Shown here piece by piece: positions 25,796 through 35,788 of a stretch of 52,595 bases of DNA. Where the stretch lies: the NCBI RefSeq assembly GCF_900187505.1, contig NZ_FYDL01000009.1, forward strand, positions 151,091 through 203,685. The letters run 5' to 3'. Made by a program: the position numbers and the translations under genes. Below the pieces are notes generated by a model. The model searched no databases. It was not told where the DNA came from and worked only from the letters and a program-made list of their open reading frames with translations. How positions within the stretch are numbered: the first letter of the stretch is position 1; the number at the start of each line of letters is the position of its first letter. Source of the stretch: Pseudomonas sp. Irchel s3h17 (GTDB lineage Bacteria > Pseudomonadota > Gammaproteobacteria > Pseudomonadales > Pseudomonadaceae).

Positions 25796-26662
25796 TCAGA
25801 ACGCGCTTGCCGTCGGACGCACACCCAACCGACTGACCCACACCGCCGCCAGTATCACCAGGCCGCCAAACATCAGCCGCCCCAACTCCTCATGCTGGTT
25901 CCAGATCAGCAAATTGATCAGCAGCCCCACGGGTACATGCAGGTTGTTCATCACCGCCAGGGTCCCGCCATTGACCAGGCAGGCGCCCTTGTTCCACCAG
26001 TACAGGCCCAGTGCGGTGGACACCAGCCCGAGGAACAGCAACACGCCCCACTGCAGCGGTGCTTCCGGCAGGAAGTCGCTTTTGCCGAACAGTAGAAAGG
26101 CCGGCAGCACCACCGCCAGCGCGCCCAGGTAGAAGTAACCGAAGCGTCGATAATGCGGCAGGTCGCTTGGATGGCGTGCCACCAGGTGCTTGTACAGCAC
26201 CTGCCCCGCGGCGTAGGTGAAGTTGGCCAGTTGCAGCAGCAAGAAGCCCATGAGGAAGTCCGGGCTGATCCGGTCGTAGCGAATCACGGCCGCCCCCAGC
26301 ACCGCCACCAGTGCCGCTACCAGCGCCCAAGGGTTGAAGCGGCGGTTGAGCGCATCCTCGATCAAGGTCACGTGCAACGGCGTGAGAATGGTGAACAGCA
26401 GGACTTCCGGCACCGTCAGCACCCGAAAGCTCAGGTACAGGCAGACGTAGGTCACGCCGAACTGCAAGGCGCCGATCAGCAGCATCCCGCGCATGAACGC
26501 AGGCTCCACCGAACGCCAGCGGGTCAGCGGGATGAACACCAGCCCGGCCAGCAGTACCCGCACCAGCACCGCGAAGTAACTGTCGACATGACCGGCCAGG
26601 TACTCGCCGATCAGACTGAAGGAAAACGCCTGAATCAGCGTGACAAATAGCAGATAGCCCAT
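25796..26662 (-). CDS. DMT-superfamily (EamA) transporter, carboxylate/amine type
   Basis: 288 aa, ten hydrophobic segments in two EamA halves (MGYLLFVTLIQAFSFSLIGE; PLQWGVLLFLGLVSTALGLYWW). Lineage resembles the E. coli proteins annotated as carboxylate/amino acid/amine transporters. ATG 26662 has GAGG 7 nt upstream; the longer TTG frame at 26677 has none. Convergent with the YbdG-like channel, downstream of azoR on the same strand but separated by a terminator. Confidence 0.8.
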   Translation of the reverse strand: MGYLLFVTLIQAFSFSLIGEYLAGHVDSYFAVLVRVLLAGLVFIPLTRWRSVEPAFMRGMLLIGALQFGVTYVCLYLSFRVLTVPEVLLFTILTPLHVTLIEDALNRRFNPWALVAALVAVLGAAVIRYDRISPDFLMGFLLLQLANFTYAAGQVLYKHLVARHPSDLPHYRRFGYFYLGALAVVLPAFLLFGKSDFLPEAPLQWGVLLFLGLVSTALGLYWWNKGACLVNGGTLAVMNNLHVPVGLLINLLIWNQHEELGRLMFGGLVILAAVWVSRLGVRPTASAF

Positions 26663-26734
26663 ATGCGCCTCGTCCAAAGTGGCGGCGACGATAGCGGTTT
26701 TGCCACGGACAGTGAAGGCCGGGTAACAACAGGC

Positions 26735-26772
26735 AAAAAAAAGCCCGATCTCGCTAAAGCGTTCAATCGGGC
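26735..26772 (-). terminator. Rho-independent terminator of azoR
   Basis: On the minus strand GCCCGAT ... ATCGGGC (26772-26766, 26749-26743) followed by eight T (26742-26735). A long loop of 16 nt contains a small GCTTTAGC hairpin. Confidence 0.8.
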
Positions 26773-26880
26773 CAGGGCACTCAGGAGCAATAAGTGCAAA
26801 GGGAGGTTCGTTGCGCGTAGAGCCTTGAAGGGTTGCGCCAGGTCACTAGACCATCCAGCGATTAACGGGCGATTAACCTG

Positions 26881-27480
26881 TCAGGCGACCTGGGCCAGTC
26901 TGGCGTTGGCCTGGTTCAGTCCTTTTTCCTGGAAGTCACCGCCCAGGTTCATCCCTTCGGCATGAATGAAGCTGACGTCATGAATACCGATGAAGCCCAT
27001 GACCTGACGCAGGTACGGTTCCTGGTGATCGGCGGTGCTGCCCGCGTAGATGCCACCGCGAGCGGTCAATACGTAGGCACGCTTGCCGCTGAGCAGGCCC
27101 TGGGGACCGGTCTCGGTGTACTTGAAGGTCACCCCGGCACGCAGCACATGATCGAGCCAGGCCTTGAGGGTGCTGGGGATCGCGAAGTTGTACATCGGCG
27201 CGGCCATCACCAGTACGTCGGCGGCCAGCAATTCGTCGGTCAGCAGGTTGGAGCGCTCAAGTGCTGCCTGTTCGATTGGGTTGCGCTGCTCGGCAGGCTT
27301 CATCCAGCCACCCAGCAGGTTTACGTCCAGGTGGGGGACCGGATGGGTCGCCAGGTCACGGACGGTGATCTGGTCGGCCGGGTGCGCGGCTTTCCACTGG
27401 TTGATGAAGGTTTGAGTCAGTTGACGGGAAACCGAGTCTTGCTGGCGGGCGCTGCTTTCGATGATCAGAACGCGGGACAT
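26881..27480 (-). CDS. azoR: FMN-dependent NADH-azoreductase
   Basis: Flavodoxin-like quinone/azo reductase of 199 aa that reduces quinones and azo bonds with NAD(P)H. Visible: MSRVLIIESSARQQDSVSRQL (FMN phosphate loop), APMYNFAIPSTLKAWLDHVLRAG (the family's MYNF..P..LK.W.D), and TARGGIYAG. GGAGG lies 9 nt before ATG 27480. It has its own terminator. No dedicated regulator next to it is certain; the LysR gene at 27997 is separated by another gene. Confidence 0.9.
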   Translation of the reverse strand: MSRVLIIESSARQQDSVSRQLTQTFINQWKAAHPADQITVRDLATHPVPHLDVNLLGGWMKPAEQRNPIEQAALERSNLLTDELLAADVLVMAAPMYNFAIPSTLKAWLDHVLRAGVTFKYTETGPQGLLSGKRAYVLTARGGIYAGSTADHQEPYLRQVMGFIGIHDVSFIHAEGMNLGGDFQEKGLNQANARLAQVA

Positions 27481-27593
27481 GGGATGTAGCCTCCATCGGT
27501 GAATGCTGTAAGTCGATGGAGTGGAGATTAAACAGAGTCATATCGATGAAAAAGCGCAAATAACTGCTATAACCCATCAATAAATTCGTTTAT

Positions 27594-27626
27594 AAGCGAA
27601 GCATGCCATGGGCATCTGCTTCGCTT
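27594..27626 (-). terminator. Strong hairpin after the small periplasmic protein gene
   Basis: AAGCGAAGCA (27594-27603) pairs with TGCTTCGCTT (27617-27626), and TGCC/GGCA extends the stem inside. It starts 6 bp beyond the stop at 27633. No T-run on the minus strand, so termination is probable but not certain. Confidence 0.55.
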
Positions 27627-27632
27627 GAGTGC

Positions 27633-27950
27633 TTATTGCTTCTCGGTGCAGGTCAGGCCGATGCGCAATTTGATGATCTTGCGGCTGAACTTGGCCGTGA
27701 CATCGGTGCTTTTCCCCGCGACCAGGCTGACACGCCGCGTGCGGGGCGACTCCGGGCCGTTGGCGAACACCACTGTGCACTCGGCGTCGGTCTTGCCGTA
27801 GTTGTTCAGCGTGATGGACCCCATATCGTAGTCGGTCGCGTAGGTGGTGTAGTCGACCCCCAGGCCATTGAGTTCTTTTTGTACATCGATGGGATAGGCA
27901 AACGCACTCAACGGCAACATCGCCAGCACCGCACAACAGACTTTTTTCAT
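27633..27950 (-). CDS. Small periplasmic protein (105 aa), function unknown
   Basis: Signal peptide MKKVCCAVLAMLPLSAFA, mature start YPIDVQKELNGLGVDYTTY. The rest looks like one small beta-sandwich (GSITLNNYGKTDAECTVVFANGP; RRVSLVAGKSTDVTAKFSRKI) with two Cys that may form a disulfide. GGAGG stands just upstream of ATG 27950. I recall relatives in Pseudomonas misannotated as 3-phosphoglycerate kinase; nothing in the sequence supports that. Divergent from the LysR gene by only 46 bp. Confidence 0.8.
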   Translation of the reverse strand: MKKVCCAVLAMLPLSAFAYPIDVQKELNGLGVDYTTYATDYDMGSITLNNYGKTDAECTVVFANGPESPRTRRVSLVAGKSTDVTAKFSRKIIKLRIGLTCTEKQ

Positions 27951-27996
27951 TCGACAGCCTCCAGAGGAAGCTGCCAGCTTAGGACAAGAGGAGCCC

Positions 27997-28923
27997 ATGA
28001 TGAAAGCGCCCCGCGTGACCCTGGATCAATGGCGCACGCTGCAAGCCGTGGTCGACCACGGCGGATTTGCCCAGGCGGCCGAAGCGCTGCACCGCTCGCA
28101 ATCGTCCGTCAGCTACACCGTGGCGCGCATGCAAGACCAGCTCGGCGTGCCGCTGCTGCGCATCGACGGGCGCAAGGCCGTGTTGACCGAAGCCGGTGGC
28201 GTGCTGCTGCGGCGCTCGCGACAGCTGGTCAAACAGGCCAGTCAACTGGAAGACCTGGCCCACCACATGGAGCAAGGCTGGGAAGCCGAAGTGCGCCTGG
28301 TGGTCGACGCCGCCTACCCGAGCGCCCGCCTCGTGCGCGCCTTGACCGCCTTCATGCCGCAAAGCCGTGGCTGCCGGGTTCGCTTGCGTGAAGAAGTGTT
28401 GTCCGGGGTCGAGGAAGTCCTGCTCGAAGGCGTGGCCGACCTGGCCATCAGCGGCTTCAGCATTCCCGGTTACCTGGGGGCGGAACTGAGCCATGTCGAG
28501 TTCGTCGCCGTCGCCCATCCCGAGCATTCCTTGCATCGCCTGAACCGCGAGCTGAATTTCCAGGATCTCGAAAGCCAGTTGCAAGTGGTGATCCGTGACT
28601 CCGGCCGGCAACAGCCGCGCGACGTCGGCTGGCTCGGCGCCGAACAACGCTGGACCGTCGGCAGCCTGGCCACCGCGGCGACCTTCGTCGGCAGCGGCCT
28701 GGGTTTTGCCTGGTTGCCACGGCACATGATCGAACGGGAACTCAAGGAGGGCCTGCTCAAGCTGCTACCGTTGGACCAGGGTGGCAGCCGTAACCCCAGC
28801 TTCTACCTGTACTCGAACAAGGACAAACCCCTGGGCCCGGCCACGCAGATTCTCATCGAGCTGCTGCGCACCTTCGATACCGCGCCGCTGGATGCCCCTT
28901 TCGCCGCCCCGGAACAAGCCTGA
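27997..28923 (+). CDS. LysR-family transcription regulator
   Basis: 308 aa. HTH at about 8-65 (TLDQWRTLQAVVDHGGFAQAAEALHRSQSSVSYTVARMQDQLG, in two parts), then a LysR effector domain with VRLVVDAAYPSARLV. GAGGAG precedes ATG 27997; the second ATG at 28000 is equally possible. It is followed 14 bp later by an alpha/beta hydrolase and then a cyclophilin, so it may be the first gene of that operon, and may also act on the divergent small periplasmic gene. Effector unknown. Confidence 0.87.
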   Translation: MMKAPRVTLDQWRTLQAVVDHGGFAQAAEALHRSQSSVSYTVARMQDQLGVPLLRIDGRKAVLTEAGGVLLRRSRQLVKQASQLEDLAHHMEQGWEAEVRLVVDAAYPSARLVRALTAFMPQSRGCRVRLREEVLSGVEEVLLEGVADLAISGFSIPGYLGAELSHVEFVAVAHPEHSLHRLNRELNFQDLESQLQVVIRDSGRQQPRDVGWLGAEQRWTVGSLATAATFVGSGLGFAWLPRHMIERELKEGLLKLLPLDQGGSRNPSFYLYSNKDKPLGPATQILIELLRTFDTAPLDAPFAAPEQA

Positions 28924-28937
28924 CAAGGAGTTGCACC

Positions 28938-29741
28938 ATGGCCTATTTCGAACACGAAGGTTGCACACTGCACTACGAGGAATATGGCCACGGCACGCCG
29001 CTGCTGCTGGTTCACGGGCTGGGCTCGAGCACGCAGGACTGGGAGAAGCAGATCCCCGAGCTTTCGGCTCGCTACCGCCTGATCATCCCCGATGTGCGCG
29101 GCCATGGCCGCTCCGACAAACCCCGGGAGCGCTACAGCATTGCCGGCTTCAGCGCCGACCTGGTCGCGCTGATCGAACACCTGAACCTGGGCCCGGCCCA
29201 CCTGGTAGGGCTGTCCATGGGCGGCATGATCGGTTTTCAACTGGCGGTGGACCAGCCGGGGCTGCTCAAAAGCCTGTCCATCGTCAACAGCGCGCCGCAA
29301 GTCAAGGTCCGCACCGCCGACGATTACTGGCAATGGTTCAAGCGCTGGGGCCTGATGCACCTGCTGAGCCTTGGCAGCATTGGCAAGGCCCTGGGCGCCA
29401 AACTGTTCCCCAAGCCCGAACAGGCCGACCTGCGGCAAAAGATGGCCGAGCGCTGGGCAAAAAACGACAAACGTGCTTATCTCGCCAGCTTCAATGCCAT
29501 TGTTGGCTGGGGGGTTCAGGAACGACTGGCGAAAGTCACCTGTCCAACCCTGGTCATCAGCGCCGACCATGACTACACGCCGGTGGCGCTGAAACAAGCC
29601 TATGTAAAACTGTTGCCCGATGCGCGGCTGGTGGTGATCGAGGATTCGCGCCATGCCACGCCGCTGGACCAGCCGCAGCGTTTCAACCAGACCCTGCTTG
29701 ATTTTCTAACCACTGTCGACACTACTACCCAGGATCACTGA
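28938..29741 (+). CDS. Alpha/beta-fold hydrolase
   Basis: 267 aa serine hydrolase. Oxyanion HGLGS (about 26-30), DVRGHGRSD, nucleophile elbow GLSMGG (Ser93), acid near VISADHDYTP, and His in DSRHATPLDQP (about 239). AAGGAG stands 8 nt before ATG. The short cap and length are like 3-oxoadipate enol-lactonase/esterase types, but no aromatic pathway genes are near. Four bp separate it from ppiA. Confidence 0.87.
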   Translation: MAYFEHEGCTLHYEEYGHGTPLLLVHGLGSSTQDWEKQIPELSARYRLIIPDVRGHGRSDKPRERYSIAGFSADLVALIEHLNLGPAHLVGLSMGGMIGFQLAVDQPGLLKSLSIVNSAPQVKVRTADDYWQWFKRWGLMHLLSLGSIGKALGAKLFPKPEQADLRQKMAERWAKNDKRAYLASFNAIVGWGVQERLAKVTCPTLVISADHDYTPVALKQAYVKLLPDARLVVIEDSRHATPLDQPQRFNQTLLDFLTTVDTTTQDH

Positions 29742-29744
29742 CCC

Positions 29745-30308
29745 ATGCTGAAAAAAATCGCCCTCGCCACCGGCGCAGTCCTGTTCGCCGCCAACCTGAT
29801 GGCCGCAGAAGCGACCAAGGCTCCCCACGTATTGCTCGAGACCACCAACGGTCCGATCGAAATCGAACTGGACCCGGTCAAGGCGCCGGTCAGCACCAAG
29901 AACTTTCTGGCCTACGTCGACAGCGGCTTCTACACCAACACTATTTTCCACCGCGTGATTCCGGGGTTCATGGTGCAAGGGGGTGGCTTCACCCCGCAAA
30001 TGGCGCAGAAAGACACCAAGGAGCCGATCAGGAACGAAGCCAGCAATGGCCTGCATAACGTACGCGGCACGCTGTCGATGGCCCGCACCTCGAACCCGGA
30101 TTCGGCCACCAGCCAGTTCTTCATCAACGTCGCCGACAATGACTTCCTGAACCCGGGACGCGATGCCGGTTATGCCGTGTTCGCCAAAGTGGTCAAGGGG
30201 ATGGACGTGGTCGACATCATCGTCAACTCGCAGACCACCACTAAACAAGGCATGCAGAACGTGCCAATCGACCCGGTGCTGATCAAGTCGGCCAAGCGCA
30301 TCGACTAA
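29745..30308 (+). CDS. ppiA: Periplasmic peptidyl-prolyl cis-trans isomerase (cyclophilin)
   Basis: 187 aa. Signal peptide [20 protein letters not shown]. Cyclophilin motifs: [35 protein letters not shown] (active-site Arg/Phe), [20 protein letters not shown]. It speeds proline isomerisation in the periplasm. It overlaps functionally with other foldases and is normally dispensable. The gene follows the hydrolase with 3 bp between. Confidence 0.93.
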   Translation: MLKKIALATGAVLFAANLMAAEATKAPHVLLETTNGPIEIELDPVKAPVSTKNFLAYVDSGFYTNTIFHRVIPGFMVQGGGFTPQMAQKDTKEPIRNEASNGLHNVRGTLSMARTSNPDSATSQFFINVADNDFLNPGRDAGYAVFAKVVKGMDVVDIIVNSQTTTKQGMQNVPIDPVLIKSAKRID

Positions 30309-30396
30309 GCTGCACAGGGCGTCCCGAGCGGCCACGCAAGGAACGGCGTGCCGCTCGCATCGAAAAAAGGAGAGCCCGCACGCGGGCGTTTGACTG

Positions 30397-32229
30397 ATGC
30401 TTTATCGCCGTTTCGAAAAACTGATCGACATATTCCGTGACGCCCCGACGGCGGCCCCGCCTGATCGGGTCCTGCCCTTCTATACCTATTACCTGCGCCA
30501 GGTCTGGCCGAGCTTCGCCGCGCTGTTGGTCATCGGCCTGTTCGGTGCGCTGATCGAAGTGGCGCTGTTCAGTTACCTGAGCCGGATCATCGACCTGGCC
30601 CAGGGCACACCGAACGCCGACTTCTTCAAGGTCCACGGGGTTGAACTGGCCTGGATGGCAGTGGTCGCGCTGGTCCTGCGCCCGGTGTTCGTCGGCCTGC
30701 ACGACCTGCTGGTGCACCAGACCCTGAGCCCCGGCATGACCAGCCTGATTCGCTGGCAGAACCACAGCTACGTGCTCAAGCAGAGCCTGAATTTCTTCCA
30801 GAACGACTTCGCCGGGCGCATCGCCCAACGGATCATGCAAACCGGCAACTCCCTGCGCGACTCCGCGGTGCAAGCGGTGGATGCGTTGTGGCATGTGCTG
30901 ATCTACGCCATCAGCTCACTGGTACTGTTCGCCGAGGCCGACTGGCGCCTGATGATTCCGTTGCTGACCTGGATCGCCGCCTACCTCGGCGCGCTCTACT
31001 ACTTCGTGCCTCGGGTCAAGGAACGCTCGGTGGTGTCCTCCGACGCCCGTTCCAAACTGATGGGCCGGATTGTCGACGGCTACACCAACATCACCACGCT
31101 CAAGTTGTTCGCCCACACCAACTTCGAACAGCAATACGCCCGTGAAGCCATCGCCGAACAAACCGAAAAATCCCAGCTGGCCGGGCGCGTCGTCACCAGC
31201 ATGGACGTGGTCATCACCAGCATGAACGGCCTGCTGATTGTCGGTACCACGGGCCTGGCGTTGTGGTTGTGGACCCAGTCGCTGATCTCGGTCGGTGCCA
31301 TTGCCCTGGCCACCGGCCTGGTGATCCGCATCGTCAACATGTCTGGCTGGATCATGTGGGTGGTCAACGGCATCTTCGAGAACATCGGGATGGTCCAGGA
31401 CGGCCTGCAAACCATCGCGCAACCGATCAGCGTCACCGACCGTGAACTGGCTCCCCGCCTGCAAGTGGACCGTGGCGAAGTGCGTTTCGAACACGTGGCG
31501 TTTCACTATGGCAAGAAAAGCGGAATCATCGGCGACCTGAACCTGACCATCCGACCCGGTGAGAAAATCGGCCTGATCGGCCCTTCCGGCGCCGGCAAGT
31601 CGACCCTGGTCAATCTGCTGTTGCGCCTGTACGACTTGCAGGGCGGGCAGATCCTGATCGATGGCCAGAACATCGCCCATGTGGCCCAGGAAAGCCTGCG
31701 CGAACGGATCGGCATGATCACCCAGGACACTTCACTGCTGCACCGCTCGATCCGTGACAACCTGCTGTACGGCAAACCCGATGCCACCGACGCCGAACTC
31801 TGGGAAGCCGTGCACAAGGCCCGTGCCGACGAATTCATCCCGTTGCTGTCGGACGCTGAAGGCCGCACGGGCTTCGATGCCCACGTCGGTGAGCGCGGGG
31901 TCAAACTCTCCGGCGGTCAACGCCAACGCATCGCCATCGCCCGGGTGCTGCTCAAGGACGCGCCAATCCTGATCATGGATGAAGCCACCTCGGCGCTGGA
32001 CTCGGAGGTGGAAGCGGCGATCCAGGAAAGCCTCGAAACCCTGATGCAGGGCAAGACCGTGATCGCCATCGCGCACCGGCTTTCCACCATCGCCCGGATG
32101 GATCGCCTGGTGGTACTGGAAAACGGCCGGATCGCCGAAAGCGGCACCCACGCCGAACTGTTGGCCCATGGCGGGTTGTATGCCCGGCTTTGGCAGCACC
32201 AGACCGGAGGGTTTGTCGGCATCGATTGA
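30397..32229 (+). CDS. ABC exporter, fused permease-ATPase
   Basis: 610 aa half-transporter, probably homodimeric. Six transmembrane helices (about 35-330) and an ATPase with Walker A GPSGAGKST (about 394-402), signature LSGGQRQR (about 503) and Walker B ILIMDEATSALD (about 522). It is a type IV exporter related to lipid/drug exporters; the substrate is not visible. It lies 88 bp after ppiA, whose leader has GAAAAAAGGAGAG. A REPIN follows. Confidence 0.87.
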   Translation: MLYRRFEKLIDIFRDAPTAAPPDRVLPFYTYYLRQVWPSFAALLVIGLFGALIEVALFSYLSRIIDLAQGTPNADFFKVHGVELAWMAVVALVLRPVFVGLHDLLVHQTLSPGMTSLIRWQNHSYVLKQSLNFFQNDFAGRIAQRIMQTGNSLRDSAVQAVDALWHVLIYAISSLVLFAEADWRLMIPLLTWIAAYLGALYYFVPRVKERSVVSSDARSKLMGRIVDGYTNITTLKLFAHTNFEQQYAREAIAEQTEKSQLAGRVVTSMDVVITSMNGLLIVGTTGLALWLWTQSLISVGAIALATGLVIRIVNMSGWIMWVVNGIFENIGMVQDGLQTIAQPISVTDRELAPRLQVDRGEVRFEHVAFHYGKKSGIIGDLNLTIRPGEKIGLIGPSGAGKSTLVNLLLRLYDLQGGQILIDGQNIAHVAQESLRERIGMITQDTSLLHRSIRDNLLYGKPDATDAELWEAVHKARADEFIPLLSDAEGRTGFDAHVGERGVKLSGGQRQRIAIARVLLKDAPILIMDEATSALDSEVEAAIQESLETLMQGKTVIAIAHRLSTIARMDRLVVLENGRIAESGTHAELLAHGGLYARLWQHQTGGFVGID

Positions 32230-32251
32230 GTCGAGTGCATACGCGTCCCCT

Positions 32252-32382
32252 GTGGCGAGCGAGCTTGCTCGCGCTGGGGCGCGAAGCGCCCCCCTACAAG
32301 ACGATCGCAAACTTTCAGACAACACTTGATGAGCGATTTTTGGGCTGCTGCGCAGCCCAGCGCGAGCAAGCTCGCTCGCCAC
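32252..32382. repeat. REPIN downstream of the ABC exporter
   Basis: Arms GTGGCGAGCGAGCTTGCTCG at 32252 and the inverse ending GCTCGCTCGCCAC at 32382, with a GGGCTGCTGCGCAGCCC hairpin inside. 131 bp, the same length as the copies in the lapC array. The remaining 32383-32595 leads to aqpZ and shows no gene. Confidence 0.88.
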
Positions 32383-32595
32383 GGGTATGTGCCGGGAAGC
32401 CACCACGCGATCAAGACGGTTACACCCACTCTGGATCTACGATAACCTCCACAACCCCTCAAGCATGGGCGTCGGCGTTTTCATGACCACTGGAATTCCA
32501 GAAAAATCCTGCTGTACTCAGGGCAGGTTCGGGAGATGGCCTGTCGTCCATCTGCTGGGGCAAACGGTAGCAATAACTCGAAAAGGCTCTCTTTT

Positions 32596-33294
32596 ATGTC
32601 TCTGTTAAAACGTTCGGCTACAGAGTTGGTAGGTACGTTCTGGCTGGTGCTGGGTGGTTGCGGCAGTGCGGTGTTGGCAGCCGCCTTTCCCGAGGTCGGG
32701 ATCGGCCTGCTGGGGGTATCTCTGGCATTTGGCCTGACGGTGCTGACCATGGCGTTTGCCATCGGCCATATCTCGGGTTGCCACCTCAACCCGGCGGTGT
32801 CGCTGGGACTGGTGGTCGGCGGGCGATTCCCGGCCAAGGAACTGCCGGCCTATATCATCGCCCAGGTGATCGGCGCGATCATTGCCGCCGCCCTGCTGTA
32901 CTTCATCGCCAGCGGCAAGCCGGGCTTCGAACTGGCCAGCGGCCTGGCCTCCAACGGCTACGGTGAACATTCACCGGGCGGCTACTCGATGGCCGCGGGC
33001 TTTGTCAGCGAGCTGGTGATGACGGCGATGTTCATCCTGATCATCCTTGGCGCCACCGACAAGCGCGCCCCGGCCGGGATGGCACCGATCGCCATCGGCC
33101 TGGGGTTGACCCTGATTCACCTGATCTCGATTCCGGTCACCAACACCTCGGTCAACCCAGCGCGCAGTACCGGCCCTGCGTTGATTGTCGGCGGCTGGGC
33201 GCTTCAACAGCTCTGGCTGTTCTGGCTGGCGCCACTGTTGGGCGCGGTGATTGGTGGCGTAATGTACCGCTGGCTGGGCAAGGAAGACAGTTAA
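32596..33294 (+). CDS. aqpZ: Aquaporin Z
   Basis: Water channel of 232 aa with six membrane helices and both NPA boxes (NPAVS at 65-69; NPARS at 187-191). The ar/R filter Arg is Arg190, and [15 protein letters not shown] match AqpZ rather than GlpF, so water rather than glycerol. ATG 32596 ([16 protein letters not shown]) is chosen over an upstream in-frame ATG at 32536 because the membrane domain begins here. Monocistronic; convergent with the DUF482 gene. Confidence 0.93.
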   Translation: MSLLKRSATELVGTFWLVLGGCGSAVLAAAFPEVGIGLLGVSLAFGLTVLTMAFAIGHISGCHLNPAVSLGLVVGGRFPAKELPAYIIAQVIGAIIAAALLYFIASGKPGFELASGLASNGYGEHSPGGYSMAAGFVSELVMTAMFILIILGATDKRAPAGMAPIAIGLGLTLIHLISIPVTNTSVNPARSTGPALIVGGWALQQLWLFWLAPLLGAVIGGVMYRWLGKEDS

Positions 33295-33314
33295 GCGACG
33301 CCTGGGCGCGAGGG

Positions 33315-34439
33315 TCAGCCCTGTCGATACGGCAAGGCTGTCCTCGCTTCTTGCGCATACCCCATCACCCCGATGCGCTCGCGCTCGAGAAAGTCCTGGA
33401 CCGCCGCTTTCAATCCTGCGTGACGCAAGTAGTGCCAGGAATGGGTGATCACCGGTTCAAACCCACGAATCAATTTATGCTCTCCCTGGGCGCCGGCATC
33501 AAATCGCTGGAAGCCGTTGGTGATGGCGTAGTCCATGCCTTGATAGAAACAGGTCTCGAAGTGCAGGCGGTCGAACTCCGCCAGGCAACCCCAGTAGCGC
33601 CCATAAAAACTATCGCCCCCCACCAGGCTGAAGGCCATGGCCACCGGCCGCGCCCCTTGTTTGGCCAACACCACCCGTATCGCTTCGGGCATGCGCTCGG
33701 CCAGCAGGCTGAAGAACTCCCGGGTCAGGTAAGGTGACTGCCGACGCACCGCATAGGTGTTGGCGTAGCAGGCATAGACGAAATCCCACTGTGCCTGGTC
33801 GAGTTGGTGCCCTTCTAGCCATTCAAACTCAATGCCCTGCCCCGCCACTTGCTCGCGCTCCTTGCGCATTTGCTTGCGCTTGCGTGAGCTCAGCGCATCG
33901 AGGAAATCCTGGAAGTCCCGATACCCGCGATTCTGCCAGTGGTATTGGCAGCCGACACGTTGCAGCCAGCCCGGCTGCTCGGCCAGGGCGGCATCGGTAA
34001 AGGCATCGGTGAAGTTGATATGGGCGCTGGAAAGCTTCTCGATCTCCAGGTACCCGGGCAGGCTCTTGAGCAGTTCGAAGCCATCCTGCACTTTGGCGGC
34101 CAACAAGCGCGGCCCGCTGACCGGGCTGAACGGCACGGCCGTCAACAGCTTGGGGTAGTACGCGATCCCGGCCTTTTCACAGGCATCGGCCCAGCCATGG
34201 TCGAACACGTATTCGCCATAAGAGTGCCATTTGCGGTAACTGGGCAGCGCCGCCAGCAGATGGCCACCTTCGATGTGCAGCAGGTGCTCCGGTTGCCAAC
34301 CGGAATGGGGGCCGAGACTGCCACTGTCTTCCAACGCCCCCAGAAACGCGTGGCGCAGGAACGGCTGGGTGTCCGGCACCAGGGCATCCCATTCCTGAGG
34401 CGCAATGGCGGACAAACTGTCCAAAACGTGTAACGGCAT
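33315..34439 (-). CDS. DUF482 GNAT/FemAB-like acyltransferase family protein
   Basis: 374 aa, cytoplasmic. Family signs include NFTDAFTDAALAEQPGWLQR, YHWQNRGYRDFQDFLDALSSRKRKQMRKER, and YGRYWGCLAEFDRLHFETCFYQGMDYAI. The C-terminal half resembles FemAB/GNAT acyltransferases. The family is annotated as predicted peptidogalycan biosynthesis protein; the true substrate is unknown. GGGGA lies 7 nt before ATG 34439. Confidence 0.85.
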   Translation of the reverse strand: MPLHVLDSLSAIAPQEWDALVPDTQPFLRHAFLGALEDSGSLGPHSGWQPEHLLHIEGGHLLAALPSYRKWHSYGEYVFDHGWADACEKAGIAYYPKLLTAVPFSPVSGPRLLAAKVQDGFELLKSLPGYLEIEKLSSAHINFTDAFTDAALAEQPGWLQRVGCQYHWQNRGYRDFQDFLDALSSRKRKQMRKEREQVAGQGIEFEWLEGHQLDQAQWDFVYACYANTYAVRRQSPYLTREFFSLLAERMPEAIRVVLAKQGARPVAMAFSLVGGDSFYGRYWGCLAEFDRLHFETCFYQGMDYAITNGFQRFDAGAQGEHKLIRGFEPVITHSWHYLRHAGLKAAVQDFLERERIGVMGYAQEARTALPYRQG

Positions 34440-34505
34440 TCTGTTCCCCGCAGGTGCAGCCTCAAGACCCTCCGAGTATCGCCCATCCGTGCCAGTGGCC
34501 GTAAT

Positions 34506-34529
34506 AAAAAAACCCCGCCGAGGCGGGGT
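34506..34529 (-). terminator. Terminator of the porin pseudogene
   Basis: On the minus strand ACCCCGCC/GGCGGGGT (34529-34522, 34519-34512) followed by seven T. It still stands downstream of the porin stop, showing that the 3' side of that gene is intact. Confidence 0.9.
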
Positions 34530-34585
34530 GAAACGAAAGGAGCTTTAACGGATGAGGAAAGAGCTCGTGCTGCCGTTACCGCGAT

Positions 34586-35788
34586 TTAGAACACGTATTG
34601 AGCACGAAGTACAAAGCCATCGCCGCTGTCATCGCCCGTAGTCTCTGCCGGGGTAGTTTCGGTAGCGTCCGTGGCGTTGGTCACATTGTCGGTGTCGGCC
34701 ATGAGGTAGGCCGCGGAGATTTTCACTGCTTCGTTGGCGTACCAGTTGACGCCAACGGTATGAACCCGGGCTTCGGCATCGCCAACGTCACGGGTCAGGG
34801 TGGCGGTGGTGACGTTGTCGTCATCGACGATCATGCTGTCGTAGCGGTAGTACAGTTCCCAGGCACCTATGGATTTGTTGTCCGGCTTGATCGCATCGAA
34901 CTTACCGATTTTGTAGCCGCGGGATTCGCCTGTCAGAGTGTAGGCGCCCTGAACGTAGAAGCCATCACCCTTGATGTCTTCATACGCGTTGTCGTCAGCC
35001 TTGGTCTTACGGGTGATGTACTCACCCTGGATCGAGGCCGGGCCCATGGCGAATGCCGCTTCCAGGCCGAAAGCATCGTCACGCGAGTAGGAGCCGGCCG
35101 GCGACGAAGAACTGCCGCCCAGCACCGGACGGTTGCCGTTGGAATCGGCATCGTTACCGCCTTGGGTTTCAACACCGCGCATGCCCATGCGGGTGCGATA
35201 ACGGGAGTCGAAGGCCGTGTCGGAGACATCGCGGGAGGCGACGTTCGCACCGAAGTGCAGCACATTGCCGCCTTCATGCATGGGCGCGAAGACAAAACGA
35301 CCGTTGACCTGTTTGACGCTGTTGCCATCGGTGTCGTCGGTGTCCTTGCTGAACACACCGGCGGAGGCATAGAACGAATCAGCGAATACGCCGGAGGTTT
35401 GCAGGCCCAAACCGTTCTGGTGGCCGTTCGCCCAGTCGACCATGTCGTAGGCCATGCTGCGCTCTGGTGCGGTGACCCATTTGGAACTGGTAGCTTTTTC
35501 CAGGCCGAAGTCCGGGTCGAAACGACCAACCTTGATCGAGACCGGCTTGAAGCCGTTGTAGGCCAGCGACCCCTCGTCGAAGTAACCGTTGTCGGAGTCA
35601 CCGGTGTTGTGGGAGAGGTCGTAGTTGATGGTGTAAGCCCAATCGGTATACAGCACGCCGGACAGTTCCAGGACTGCGCGACGTAAGTAGGCCGCATCCG
35701 CGGTATCACCGTTCTTGGTGTAGATCCCGTCAAACTGACTGTAGTCAGCCTGCAAGCGGCCGCCCAGTTTGAAGCTGATAATTGGTGG
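34586..35788 (-). pseudogene. OprP/OprO-type porin without signal peptide (5' truncated)
   Basis: The frame 35788-34586 encodes a phosphate/polyphosphate-type porin from [19 protein letters not shown] to the final QYVF, without internal stops. Known OprP/OprO proteins have about 50 further residues before SFKLGG: signal peptide, then [20 protein letters not shown]. Here an in-frame TGA (35791-35789) stands immediately before, and none of the missing sequence is found in the 200 bp upstream in any frame. No ribosome site or start is present at the break. The barrel could therefore not be exported. In P. aeruginosa oprO lies close to the same sigma/FabH-like genes, so the place is ancestral and the loss local. 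It could be an assembly gap error. Confidence 0.85.
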